Position numbers and translations under genes: made by a program | Shown here: piece after piece, positions 1-8,708 of the stretch | Position numbering within the stretch: the stretch's first letter is position 1 | Layout of the letters: every line of letters begins with the position of its first letter | The notes under the pieces: model-generated | Databases searched by the model: none | The model's input: only the letters and a program-made list of their open reading frames with translations | What the model was told of the DNA's origin: nothing | Source: an uncultured Acidobacteriota bacterium | GTDB taxonomy: Bacteria; Acidobacteriota; UBA6911; CAINFC01 | NCBI GenBank assembly: GCA_903847975.1 | Contig: CAINFC010000316.1 | Span: 1 to 53,534, forward strand | Direction of reading: 5' to 3' | DNA: 53,534 nucleotides

Positions 1-54
1 CGAAGCCCTTTCAGGGCTTTCCACAACGGAAATCCACAGGTGCGGGGCTTTTGC
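1..54 (+). repeat. Dispersed repeat family A, copy 1 (at window edge)
   Basis: The sequence starts with CGAAGCCCTTTCAGGGCTTT, a short hairpin, followed by an ACGGAAATCC block and a CACAGGTGCGGGG block. Related copies lie at 246-300 (+), 27460-27514 (-) and 53495-53534 (-). This copy and the one at the far end share the CACAGGTGC variant, while the two internal copies share a TTCGAAGATG variant. No coding capacity is credible here. Confidence 0.85.
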
Positions 55-90
55 GAAGCTATCAGCAAAGATGGCCCGGCCAAAAGTAGC

Positions 91-240
91 AGGAACCCCA
101 AAGGGGTTCCGGTACACAGCCCGGGGTTGCGCCGGTTAGGCGCTACCCCGGGTAGGCTGGATTTTGCGCAACCCTTTCCGGATTGTCGCCTAAGGGTGTC
201 CCTACCCGGGTTAGGCGCGAGGCGCGCCAACCCCGGGCTT
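91..240. repeat. Palindromic repeat array, family C, copy 1
   Basis: This is a chain of small palindromes: GGAACCCCAAAGGGGTTCC, then a CCCGGGGTTGCGCC...GGCGCTACCCCGGG inverted repeat, then a GCGCAACCCTTTCC unit, then a second CCCGGGTTAGGCGC...GCGCCAACCCCGGG inverted repeat. The same unit types recur at 10588-10812. Short reading frames across it are repeat translations rather than genes. Confidence 0.85.
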
Positions 241-245
241 TGTTA

Positions 246-460
246 CGAAGCCCTTTCAGGGCTTTCCACAACGGAAATTCGAAGATGCGGGACTTTTTGC
301 AGGACTGTCTTTTCCTGACAGCCCGGTGAAAGTCGTTGATGGGTCCGGTTCTGCCGTCCCTGACGGCACTTTGTTTTGGAACAACAGTCCTCTGCCGGTT
401 TACGCAGAGCATCACAAAGCCATGGCGAAGCACAACGGTCCCGCACCTTCACCCAAGGTA
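246..460 (+). repeat. Composite repeat A+B, copy 1
   Basis: Family A (246-300) is followed about 40 bases later by family B, which begins GGTTCTGCCGTCCCTGACGG near 339 and runs through a GCCATGGCGAAGCACAACGG block near 418-437. The same two blocks occur in the same order, about 60-75% identical by eye, on the opposite strand at 27256-27515. The conserved order over roughly 200 bases suggests one mobile or duplicated unit. No gene is visible between here and the stop codon of the permease at 489. Confidence 0.75.
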
Positions 461-488
461 TCTGGGGCGCCGTCGGACGGCGGAGCGG

Positions 489-2939
489 TCACTCGAACCG
501 CAGGGCGGTTACCGGGTGAATCCGCGAGGCCTGCCGTGCGGGAAGAAAGGCCGCTGTCAGCCCGGCCAGAAGGAGCAGCATCATGACCGCCAGAACGGTA
601 AGCGGATCGCCGGAGGGCAGCCCGTAGAGCAGGCTTTCCAGATAGCGGCCGGCGGCCAGCGCCACCGGCAGACCGGCCACCAAGCCGGCAAGCACCATGG
701 CCGCGGCTTCCCCCAGCACCATCCGCCGGACCTTCCACGGCGTGGCCCCGACGGCCATGCGGATTCCGATTTCCCTGGTCCGGCGCGCGGTGGAATAGGA
801 CATGATCCCGTAAATGCCGACCACCGCCAGGACCAGCGACAGCATGCCGAGCATCATGCTCAGCCGGGCCATCATCCGCTCCTGCACCAGGGTGGCATCG
901 ATATTTTCCTGAAGCGTCATGGTTTCGATCAGCCCGGTTTTCCCGCCGAGCGAGGAAATCGCCTGGCGAATCGGGCCGAGGATCGCCGCGGGAGAGGTTT
1001 TCGACCGCACCGCCAGAATGATCCCCGGGCTGGAGCTCTGGCTGAGGGGAATGTACAGCTGCGGGGGTATCTCCTCCCGCAAATCGGTGTACTTGGCATC
1101 CCGCACCAGTCCTACCACTTCGCGAGCCCGGGCCGGATCGTACTTTTCCCCAAGGCACAGCCGCCTGCCGATGGGATTCTCACCGCCGAACAGCAGCCGC
1201 GCCGCTGACTGGTTCAAGCCCACCACCGGTGCCGAAGCGGCGGTATCCGTGGCCTGGAAGGCCCGTCCGCGAAGCAGATCGATTCCGTATGCCTCATAGT
1301 AGCCGTCGGAGATGTGATTCAGGCGGAAGCTGCGGTCCTTTTCCCCCGGACGGTCCGGCAGGCTGACCGGCTCGTTCTGGTGGCCGCGTGCCAGGCCGCC
1401 GTAAGTGGAAAGTCCGACCGCCTCCACTCCGGGCAGGGCCTGAATCCGCTCGCAAACGGGCGCCGCCAGGCTTTTCAGCCGCTCCATCCCCTCCGGGGTC
1501 AGTGCGAAGGTCAGCCGGCCCAGGATCACGTTCTGCGGGTGGAAGCCGGGATCCAGGCCCTGCAGGTTACCCAGGGTACGCAGCAGCAGTCCGGCTCCCA
1601 GAAGCAGCACCACGGAGAGCGCCACCTGCAGGACCACCAGGACCCGGCCGGCCCGATTCCGTCCCAGCCCCCGCCCCGGCTCGTTTCCAGTCGCTTTGAG
1701 GGCCGTCGTCAGGTCCAGGCGGAAGACCTGCAGGGCCGGAATCATCCCGAAAAGCAATGTAGTACCGAAAGACACCAGCACCGTGAACCAGAACACCGGC
1801 CAGTGGACGCGGCAGTCCACCAGGAGCGGACGGGCCGGATCGGAGGCCAGGGCCACCAGGGCCGGGCCGGCCAGGACCGCCAGCCAGATCGCCAGCACCC
1901 CGCCCGACAGAGAAAGGAGCAGGCTTTCGGCGGTCAGCTGCCCGACCAGCCGGCGGCCCGCGGCCCCCACCGCAATGCGAATCCCGATTTCCCTTTGGCG
2001 TGAAGAGGCCCTGGCCAGCAGAAGGTTGGCGACGTTGCCGCAGGCGATCAGCAGCAGCAGTCCGGCCAGCATCATCAGCACCAGCAGGGGCTTGTCATAG
2101 CGGTCCTGCAGGGTCCGCTGGCCGCTCCGGCCCGGCTCCACCCGGACCGCCGGCTCGCGCTGCTGCGCGGCAGCGCGGGCATACTCCGGGAGCTGCCGGA
2201 AAATCACCTGGAGCTCCGCTTCCGCATTCTGCCGACTCCCTCCGGGCCGGAGGCGGCCCAGAAGGGCCAGCCAGTGGTTCCTCTCGTTTTCCATGATGCG
2301 CGGGCTGACGATCTGGCGGTACTGGTCCAAGGGGACATACACGTCCGCCCACTGTCCCACGGTGTCGCCGAAAAAGTCGGGCGGGGTGACGCCCACCACG
2401 GTGAGGGCCACGCCGTCAAAAATCAGCGCAGAGCCGATGGCGTCGGGGCGGCGCCCGAACTGTGCGCTCCAGAACCGGTCGCTGATCACCGCCGCGGGCT
2501 CCTCCTCTTTCTCCGAAAACAGTCGCCCGCGGTGCGCCGCCACTCCCAGAACGGAAAAATAATTCCGGCTGACGGTCCGGGCAACGATCCGTTCCAGCGG
2601 CTCCCCGGAGCTCAGCCGGACCAGCTGCGGCCACATTTCGCCGCAGGCCGCCAGCCCCTCGAGCGTCCGCTGCTCTTTTTGAAGAGCCGCCCAGGCCGGG
2701 ACGCTGAACAGGTTGTAATCGGGGCCGCCGACATGCTTGCGGACCAGCACCAGCCGTTCGGGAGCCTCGACCGGCAGCGGCCGGATCATCACCGCATAAA
2801 AGACGCTGAAGAGGCTGGTGTTGGCTCCGATGCCGATGGCCAGGGAAAGAACCGCAACCGCAGCGAACCCCGGGCTGCGCCGCAAAATCCGCAGACCGTA
2901 ACGCATGTCCTGGAAGAATGCCTCAAAAATCGATTTCAT
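489..2939 (-). CDS. ADOP-type MacB/FtsX ABC transporter permease (orphan)
   Basis: This is an 816-aa inner-membrane permease with the duplicated MacB architecture. An N-terminal helix (residues ~22-42, beginning FAAVAVLSLAIGIGANTSLF) leads into a MacB periplasmic core. An FtsX block lies at ~285-400 with REIGIRIAVGA, followed by a second core starting VLVVLQVALSVVLLLG and a C-terminal FtsX block with REIGIRMAVGATPWKVRRMV. The repeated 'REIGIR(I/M)AVGA' marks the internal duplication. This layout is typical of acidobacterial duplicated orphan permeases, thought to move small molecules or peptides outward. No ABC ATPase gene is adjacent. The start is supported by GGGAGG just upstream. A sigma-54-like promoter (2992-3007) and a large palindrome (3066-3126) precede it. 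The substrate is unknown. Confidence 0.93.
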   Translation of the reverse strand: MKSIFEAFFQDMRYGLRILRRSPGFAAVAVLSLAIGIGANTSLFSVFYAVMIRPLPVEAPERLVLVRKHVGGPDYNLFSVPAWAALQKEQRTLEGLAACGEMWPQLVRLSSGEPLERIVARTVSRNYFSVLGVAAHRGRLFSEKEEEPAAVISDRFWSAQFGRRPDAIGSALIFDGVALTVVGVTPPDFFGDTVGQWADVYVPLDQYRQIVSPRIMENERNHWLALLGRLRPGGSRQNAEAELQVIFRQLPEYARAAAQQREPAVRVEPGRSGQRTLQDRYDKPLLVLMMLAGLLLLIACGNVANLLLARASSRQREIGIRIAVGAAGRRLVGQLTAESLLLSLSGGVLAIWLAVLAGPALVALASDPARPLLVDCRVHWPVFWFTVLVSFGTTLLFGMIPALQVFRLDLTTALKATGNEPGRGLGRNRAGRVLVVLQVALSVVLLLGAGLLLRTLGNLQGLDPGFHPQNVILGRLTFALTPEGMERLKSLAAPVCERIQALPGVEAVGLSTYGGLARGHQNEPVSLPDRPGEKDRSFRLNHISDGYYEAYGIDLLRGRAFQATDTAASAPVVGLNQSAARLLFGGENPIGRRLCLGEKYDPARAREVVGLVRDAKYTDLREEIPPQLYIPLSQSSSPGIILAVRSKTSPAAILGPIRQAISSLGGKTGLIETMTLQENIDATLVQERMMARLSMMLGMLSLVLAVVGIYGIMSYSTARRTREIGIRMAVGATPWKVRRMVLGEAAAMVLAGLVAGLPVALAAGRYLESLLYGLPSGDPLTVLAVMMLLLLAGLTAAFLPARQASRIHPVTALRFE

Positions 2940-2991
2940 CTGACCCTCCCGAATGAGTGCTCCTCAATGTTCCTAACATGCATGGGAAGCT

Positions 2992-3007
2992 AGCAAATCG
3001 AATGCCA
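2992..3007 (-). promoter_or_regulatory. Sigma-54 (-24/-12) promoter for the ADOP permease
   Basis: On the minus strand this reads TGGCATTCGATTTGCT, which has GG and GC exactly ten bases apart as required by sigma-54 (consensus TGGCAC-N5-TTGC). The predicted start is near 2981, leaving a 5' leader of about 40 bases before the ATG at 2939. The prediction rests on the motif only. Confidence 0.7.
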
Positions 3008-3065
3008 GTCAGCCGGAAGCCGAAACCCGCGCGGAAAGGGCCACAGGAGCCGGCTGCCGCCGGAT

Positions 3066-3126
3066 CGGCCGGACGGGTGTCCGGATCCGGGACCGGCAAT
3101 CCCACATCCGGACACCCGTCCGACCG
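3066..3126. promoter_or_regulatory. Large inverted repeat, candidate enhancer (UAS) for the sigma-54 promoter
   Basis: Two 21-base arms (3066-3086 and 3106-3126) are reverse complements with one mismatch, separated by 19 bases. The arms carry GGTGTCCGGAT and ATCCGGACACC, and the left arm continues into a second small palindrome (GTCCGGATCCGGGAC). The element lies about 85-145 bases upstream of the predicted sigma-54 start, the usual enhancer position. The rest of 2940-3324 shows nothing else recognisable. Confidence 0.55.
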
Positions 3127-3324
3127 CACCTGCCCCAAGAGGAACCTCGATGTCTCCCGAAAGGAAGACGGCAGGCAAAACTCATGATATCTCATCGAAA
3201 ACAGATGATTTGTCTCAGGCCGGCAATAGAAGGAGTCGGAAAGCCTCCTTCAAGACTTTCTGCACCTTGGCCCTAAAGAGACCCGGGCGGCATCTACGGG
3301 GGAAAGAAAAAACCGACAACTCCT

Positions 3325-3354
3325 TTGACGGCAGGACAGCCGCAGGCTTACAAT
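3325..3354 (+). promoter_or_regulatory. Sigma-70-type promoter for the secreted metalloprotease-like gene
   Basis: TTGACG (3325-3330) and TACAAT (3349-3354) are separated by 18 bases. The predicted start near 3361 gives a leader of about 38 bases to the ATG at 3399. Confidence 0.5.
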
Positions 3355-3398
3355 TTACCGTACGGTTTCGTCGTTCATCTTTCTAAGTGGGAGGCATT

Positions 3399-6300
3399 AT
3401 GGACTGCAGAATCCGTCTTCATTTTCTCCTTCCCGTTTTTTTTATCTTTTTCGGGCTGGCCCTCACCTGCGTCTTTCTTCCCCGGCCTGCGGGCGCGGGA
3501 ACGCTGGACACCCCGACGGGAATGGTCAGCGAGCCGCTCACCGACTGGGTTTTGGGCGAGAGCATGCTCTACTGGGCAGACCGCTGCCCCGGCGGGGAAT
3601 TTACCGGCCCCGGATATCTGCGCCGGAAGCCCTCGAGCGGCGGGTTCTCTCAGACGCTGGCCACCACCGACGGCACCAGCTGCGCACAGTTCGGCGGCAT
3701 GGCGATTACGCCGGAAGGTCTTTATTACTACAGCACCTACTCCGGCGGGGCCATCCTCTTCCGTTCCAGTGCCGCGCCGGCGGCAGCCCCCACGACCGTC
3801 TATTCCACCTCGCAGGCCCCGCTGGAAGGCAGTTCCCTGGTGGTGGAGGACGACTACATCTACTGGATCAGCAACCAGCTTTCCCCGACCACCCTCAGCC
3901 GTGTGCACCGCGTCAAAAAAGACGGTTCCGGCGGGTACCAGAAGCTGTACGAGGCATCCGGGGCCTACGCCTACTCCATCGACGTGGTTTTCGGCATGGT
4001 CGTCTGGACCGACACCAGCGGCCTCTGGCGTCTTTACCCGTGCAGTTCGGGCACCTGCACCCGCTACAGCCTCTCCTCTTACCCCGGAAGGACGATCTCC
4101 CATTATTACACCGGTCTTTACGGAGTGGAACTCTACTGGAGCGATACGGACGCCTCGCCGGACAAGATCAAGAAGGCCAGCTGCACGTATAGCCTGAGCA
4201 TTTATCCTTTGCCTCCTTCCCTCACCTGCGGCTCCACCACCGATTTCTACACGGCCACTACCAGCAGCTGGTACGTGGGCCAGGCACGGAGGGCCGGAAG
4301 CTATGTCTACTGGCCGGAAAGAGAGCCGGGCACCGGGCCGACCGACGGAAGGGTGCGGCGGGTGAGCAGTTCCGGGGGGACGGCGCAGGATATCGCCACC
4401 AACTTCCGATACCTGGACGATAACCTGGCCGTGGATTCCCTCTATGTCTACTTTGCCAATTTAAGCAACGACAGCAGCTACTATGCCGGGGGGATTTACC
4501 GGCTGCCGCTTGACGCCACCGCCATTACGCGGGATCTGCGCGCCGACTGGTTCGAGGTGACCCAGGGGGTCCAGAACCAGGGAAATTCCGTCCCCCTGGT
4601 TGCGGATAAAACCACGGTGGTGCGCGGCTACGGCTCGCAGGTCACCGGGCCGGACTCCCCGGGAATCGATGCCGTACTTTACGGCACCCGCGGCGGCACA
4701 CCGCTCCCGGGCTCCCCGCTGGCCTCGCGCAACGGCACCCAGAACCTGCAGGTCGGCGGAGCCCGCGACCGCGCCAATCTTTCCCAGAGCTGGTTCTTCG
4801 AGCTACCCAACAGCTGGACCAGCGCCGGGAGCGTGCTTTTCCGCCTGGAGGTGGACCCGCATCATGTTTACCCGGACTCGGTTCCGGCCAACAACACCAC
4901 CTCCCAGACCCTGACCTTCACCGCCAAAGCGCCGGTCTGCAACGTTTTCATTCCGGTGCGGACCAACGCCCCGACTCCCCGCACCACGGACCCCAATTTC
5001 AACGCCTGGGTGGATATGGCCAAGCGCCTCTGGCCGACGCGGGCCTACTGGTCCTACCGCCAGGACAGCGATGTCGCCGAGCTGGAGGCCTGCTGGGCCC
5101 TGGGCTTCATTCCCTACCCCTGCTACGGGCCTTACGAGCTGCCGGACGATTCCTGGAAGGTCCTGCTGGCGCTCAACACCCGGGATGCGTTTACCGACGA
5201 TCCCGACGAGTGCGACGCCGCCGGTGGCTACACCCATTACATCGGCATGGTTCATCCGTCGACGGACACCGGCGACACGAACGGAACCGGCTATATGAAC
5301 CGCAGTGCCGCCTGGGTGAAAATGCCCCCGCACACCCCGACCAGCTCCACCGATTTCGACTGGCCGCGCAAGGGGGGCACTCTGGCCCATGAACTGGGAC
5401 ATAATGCCAACCGGAAACATGTCAACTGCGGCGGCCCGGACGACCCCGACGGCAGCTATCCCTACCCCACCGATCAGATTTCCTTCACCGGGCAGAGCAA
5501 CTATTACGGATTCGACGTCCGCACCCAGACGGTGCTGGCGCCCGATGACGTGGCGGACCTGATGGGCTATTGCCAGCCCCGCTGGACCAGCGACTATACC
5601 TGGAGAGCTTTTTACAACTGGCTGGATCCGGGAATGAAGCTAAGGACGTCATCGGCCGGATATTCCCTGCTCTCGGCAGCCGGGTGGGTTTATGCCACGG
5701 GCTCCGTGGCCACGGCCGGCGGCAGCGGAACTCTGCGCTACGCCTATACTTATCCGACGGCTGCCATGAGCCAGGGGATGCGCGCCAAGTGGGCGGAAAC
5801 CGCCGCCAGGGCGGCAAGGCAGGTAGCCACCTACACCTTGCAGGTGAAGGATGCCGGCAGCAATGTTCTGTCCACCCAGACGCTCAGCCTGCTGCAGGTC
5901 TCCGATTACCCCGCCGACCCCAGCAGGGCATTCGTGACCGTTTTCTCCGCTCCGTCTTCGCCGGCAGCAAAAATGGAGCTGCTGGAAAACGGTGTGGTTC
6001 TGGCCACTCTGACCATGGGGACATCGGTTCCGACGGTAACCGTGAGCAAGCCGGCCGCCGGAGAAACGGTGGACACCACGCTAACGGTCGAATGGCAGGC
6101 CTCCGACAGCAACAGCTCGGATATCCTGCTTTACACCATTCAGTACAGTCCGGACAACGGGACCACCTGGCAGATCCTGACCACGGATTACGCGGGAATC
6201 CCCGGCTCCAGTCAATCGCTAACCATCAGCAATCCGTCCATTCCAGCCTCCAGCGGAGCGGGTACGGCACGAATCCGCGTCCTGGCCAGCGACGGTTTTA

Positions 6301-7712
6301 ATACCGGGATGGGCCAGTCGGCGGGTTTCACCGTGGTGAACCGCAAGCCGGAGCCCCATTTCCTGACCCCGGCACCCGGAGAAACTTTTGCTGGCGGCAG
6401 CAATCCGGTTCTGCGCGGCATGGGCTTCGACCTGGAAGACGGAGCTCTGCCGGGATCCTCCCTTACCTGGAAGCTCCTGGGGGTGACGGTCGGAACCGGC
6501 GAACAGATGCCGGCCGGCGGACTGCAGCCCGGTGCGTACCCGCTGACGCTGACCGCCACGGACAGCAAGGGGTCCTCCGCGGATGCCACCACCCAGCTGA
6601 CCATCATGCCCCTGGCGATCCCCCTGGGAAGCGTTCCCTCGATGGACGGCTATTGCACGGACGACGCCTACACGTCGGCGACGGAAATTTCGCTGGCGCC
6701 CTACGGGGACGGAGATCGGGCTACGGTCAGGCTGCTGCGCACCTCCGATTACCTCTGGGCCTGCTTCAACGGACTGAGAATCGGGGTTGGCACACCCATG
6801 GCCAGCGTCGCCCTGCTGGTCGACCCCGACAATGACCGCGGATCCGCCGCCACGGCCGGGGACTTCGGCTTTTTTGTCGCCGAAAACGGCACCCCGCTGA
6901 CCATTCGGGGCGACGGTTCGGCCGGGCCGGGAGGGCTGGTCGCACAGATGGGTGTTCTCGGAGCCCGGTGGTCCGCGGAAATGCGCATCGAACGCACCGT
7001 GCTCGGCGGCTGGGACAAGCTGGTCGGTATGGCCTTCGCCCACCTGAATGTCGCTTATTCCAACAACAACTACTGGTGGCCCTACATCTGCTTCCTGACC
7101 AATCCGGACTTCTGGGCGCAGACTGCGCTGGGCAATATGCCCGTACTACAAAGCCTTTCTCCGACACAAGCCACGGCCGGCGGAAGCTCCTTTACCCTGA
7201 CCATCCGCGGGAACAACTTTTTCAGCGGCAATGTTGCCGTCTGGAACAGCCTGTCGCTGGCAACCACCTATGTCAACAGCACCACGCTCACCGCCGCGAT
7301 CGATGCATCGCGAATCGCCGCGAGCGGCGTTTTCCCGGTCAAGGTGAAGGCCTCGGCCGCCAGCCCGGTGGAAAGCAACAGTCTGCCCTTCGTGGTCAGC
7401 GCCGCGGCGCCGGTCATCGCCAGCCTGAGCCCGTCCGGTACCTTTTACGGCAGCCCCACGTTCCAGCTGACGGTCAACGGCAGCGGGTTCCGCAGCAGCG
7501 ACACGATTTACTGGAACCAGACGCCGCTGACCACCACCTACGTCAGCCCCACCCAGCTCGGCGCGCAGGTTACGACCGCCATGCTGGCCGACGGATCCCT
7601 CATCGCCATCGCGGTGCAGGCCGCCTCGGCGGAGGGGGGAACCATGAGCAACACGGTCCTCTTCCAGATCCGCGGCATTCCGAAGCTGTACCTGCCCGTG
7701 GTGGTGAGGTAA
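3399..7712 (+). CDS. Secreted multidomain metalloprotease-like protein (propeller, HExxH, Ig and TIG domains)
   Basis: This 1437-aa secreted protein has an N-terminal signal peptide (hydrophobic FLLPVFFIFFGLALTCVFL). Residues ~35-370 are Tyr/Trp-rich repeats such as LYWSDTD and LYVYFANLS, resembling a YWTD-type propeller. Next comes an EVTQGVQN...VPLVADKTTVVRGY segment that looks like an adhesion Ig-like module. The zinc-protease-like HELGHNANRKH lies at residues 664-674, an HExxHxxxxxH pattern in which the usual metzincin Gly is Asn. After it come Ig-like domains (~880-1060) and two IPT/TIG domains (~1248-1428, 'SLSP' starts). It ends in KLYLPVVVR. The start at 3399 is chosen because GGGAGG sits five bases upstream; an in-frame GTG at 3387 overlaps that site. 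Activity and substrate are unproven. Confidence 0.8.
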   Translation: MDCRIRLHFLLPVFFIFFGLALTCVFLPRPAGAGTLDTPTGMVSEPLTDWVLGESMLYWADRCPGGEFTGPGYLRRKPSSGGFSQTLATTDGTSCAQFGGMAITPEGLYYYSTYSGGAILFRSSAAPAAAPTTVYSTSQAPLEGSSLVVEDDYIYWISNQLSPTTLSRVHRVKKDGSGGYQKLYEASGAYAYSIDVVFGMVVWTDTSGLWRLYPCSSGTCTRYSLSSYPGRTISHYYTGLYGVELYWSDTDASPDKIKKASCTYSLSIYPLPPSLTCGSTTDFYTATTSSWYVGQARRAGSYVYWPEREPGTGPTDGRVRRVSSSGGTAQDIATNFRYLDDNLAVDSLYVYFANLSNDSSYYAGGIYRLPLDATAITRDLRADWFEVTQGVQNQGNSVPLVADKTTVVRGYGSQVTGPDSPGIDAVLYGTRGGTPLPGSPLASRNGTQNLQVGGARDRANLSQSWFFELPNSWTSAGSVLFRLEVDPHHVYPDSVPANNTTSQTLTFTAKAPVCNVFIPVRTNAPTPRTTDPNFNAWVDMAKRLWPTRAYWSYRQDSDVAELEACWALGFIPYPCYGPYELPDDSWKVLLALNTRDAFTDDPDECDAAGGYTHYIGMVHPSTDTGDTNGTGYMNRSAAWVKMPPHTPTSSTDFDWPRKGGTLAHELGHNANRKHVNCGGPDDPDGSYPYPTDQISFTGQSNYYGFDVRTQTVLAPDDVADLMGYCQPRWTSDYTWRAFYNWLDPGMKLRTSSAGYSLLSAAGWVYATGSVATAGGSGTLRYAYTYPTAAMSQGMRAKWAETAARAARQVATYTLQVKDAGSNVLSTQTLSLLQVSDYPADPSRAFVTVFSAPSSPAAKMELLENGVVLATLTMGTSVPTVTVSKPAAGETVDTTLTVEWQASDSNSSDILLYTIQYSPDNGTTWQILTTDYAGIPGSSQSLTISNPSIPASSGAGTARIRVLASDGFNTGMGQSAGFTVVNRKPEPHFLTPAPGETFAGGSNPVLRGMGFDLEDGALPGSSLTWKLLGVTVGTGEQMPAGGLQPGAYPLTLTATDSKGSSADATTQLTIMPLAIPLGSVPSMDGYCTDDAYTSATEISLAPYGDGDRATVRLLRTSDYLWACFNGLRIGVGTPMASVALLVDPDNDRGSAATAGDFGFFVAENGTPLTIRGDGSAGPGGLVAQMGVLGARWSAEMRIERTVLGGWDKLVGMAFAHLNVAYSNNNYWWPYICFLTNPDFWAQTALGNMPVLQSLSPTQATAGGSSFTLTIRGNNFFSGNVAVWNSLSLATTYVNSTTLTAAIDASRIAASGVFPVKVKASAASPVESNSLPFVVSAAAPVIASLSPSGTFYGSPTFQLTVNGSGFRSSDTIYWNQTPLTTTYVSPTQLGAQVTTAMLADGSLIAIAVQAASAEGGTMSNTVLFQIRGIPKLYLPVVVR

Positions 7713-7740
7713 GACGGGGTGATGACAGAAAGCGAGGGCG

Positions 7741-8544
7741 TCAGGGATTCGGGGTGGCGTCGCCGGGAATCAGGCCCATGGACCATTTCACCGCCTGCAC
7801 CCACATTTTCTGGAAATCGGGCCGCTCCCAGGCTGCCGGCAGGTGCCCCAGTCCGCAGTAGAATACCCGGCCTTTGCCGTAGTTCTTGACCCAGGTGATC
7901 GGGATTTTCTCGTATTTCACGTTCCTGGCCTTCATGTCCACCCTGGAGGTATCCAGCGTCATCAGCACCCGGACCTTCTCCGGTTGAAAATTCTTGGTCT
8001 GGTAAATCTCGTCTTCGATTTCGAAACGCTCGGGGAAATTGTCCATGCCTGGGAATTTGCGGTCCAGCACGATCACCGGGGCCTTGAACGTGTTCCAGGG
8101 GTGAAAGTCGAAATAGCCCCCGATCATGTCGCCGTAATCCGGCCAGTTGTAAAGCGTATCCGTGGCGTTGTGAGCCCCCAGGAAACCCTTTCCCTCGTCC
8201 CGGACGAAGGAGAGCAGGTCGGCCTTCTGCTGGTCGTCCAGCGGAATTTCGCCGGTGGTCATGAAAAACACGGCGTCAAAGTAGTCCAGGTTTTTGGCAT
8301 TCCCCGACAGTTTCTTTTTGGTCAGCAGCTGCGTGTCGGTACGAATATAGGTATCCCAAAGCTCGGTTTCCTTCCCCAGCCGGTACAGGACGGCCATGGC
8401 ATCGGAGACGGAGTCGTGCTGCCACCCGGCGGACATGCCGATGGCCAGCAGCTTCTTTTTTCCCTTCTCCTTCTCCTGCCCCTGAACCCCGACTGCCATG
8501 AAAAATACGAGTATCCCGAACATCATCCATCCGAACTTTTTCAT
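7741..8544 (-). CDS. ThuA-like domain protein (secreted)
   Basis: This 267-aa protein has a signal peptide (MKKFGWMMFGILVFFMAVGVQG) followed by a ThuA-like fold of the glutamine-amidotransferase-like superfamily. Recognisable segments are FDAVFFMTTGEIPLDDQQK, GFLGAHNATDTLYNWPDYG, GGYFDFHPWN and a C-terminal VFYCGLGHLPAAWERPDFQ. ThuA-type proteins are linked to sugar utilisation (keto-sugar or sugar-ether metabolism) and are often exported in this kind of bacterium. The start at 8544 follows GGGAGG; an upstream in-frame start would add 16 unlikely residues. It is convergent with the preceding gene, 28 bases between stop codons. Confidence 0.9.
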   Translation of the reverse strand: MKKFGWMMFGILVFFMAVGVQGQEKEKGKKKLLAIGMSAGWQHDSVSDAMAVLYRLGKETELWDTYIRTDTQLLTKKKLSGNAKNLDYFDAVFFMTTGEIPLDDQQKADLLSFVRDEGKGFLGAHNATDTLYNWPDYGDMIGGYFDFHPWNTFKAPVIVLDRKFPGMDNFPERFEIEDEIYQTKNFQPEKVRVLMTLDTSRVDMKARNVKYEKIPITWVKNYGKGRVFYCGLGHLPAAWERPDFQKMWVQAVKWSMGLIPGDATPNP

Positions 8545-8662
8545 CCTGCCTCCCGGTATTGAAATAAAGCAAATCATTAAAAAAAGAAGCAACTTATTTC
8601 ACGGATAAACATCTTACAGAACATAGAATCTGTGCGTTCTTTCCACCTCCTATGAGAGACAT

Positions 8663-8689
8663 TGGGGAGAGGGTTCCATCCTCTCCCCA
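8663..8689 (-). terminator. Hairpin after the dehydrogenase gene
   Basis: TGGGGAGAGG and CCTCTCCCCA form a perfect 10-bp stem with a 7-base loop, about 20 bases past the stop codon at 8709. The T-rich flank (TTTGTATTTT) lies on the plus-strand side, so termination may be bidirectional or the hairpin may only protect the 3' end. Confidence 0.5.
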
Positions 8690-8708
8690 TTTGTATTTTA
8701 ATCCACGA

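Noticed and set aside
40-460. Several short open frames at the left edge
   Set aside because: They translate repeat families A, B and C; similar peptides recur wherever the repeats do.
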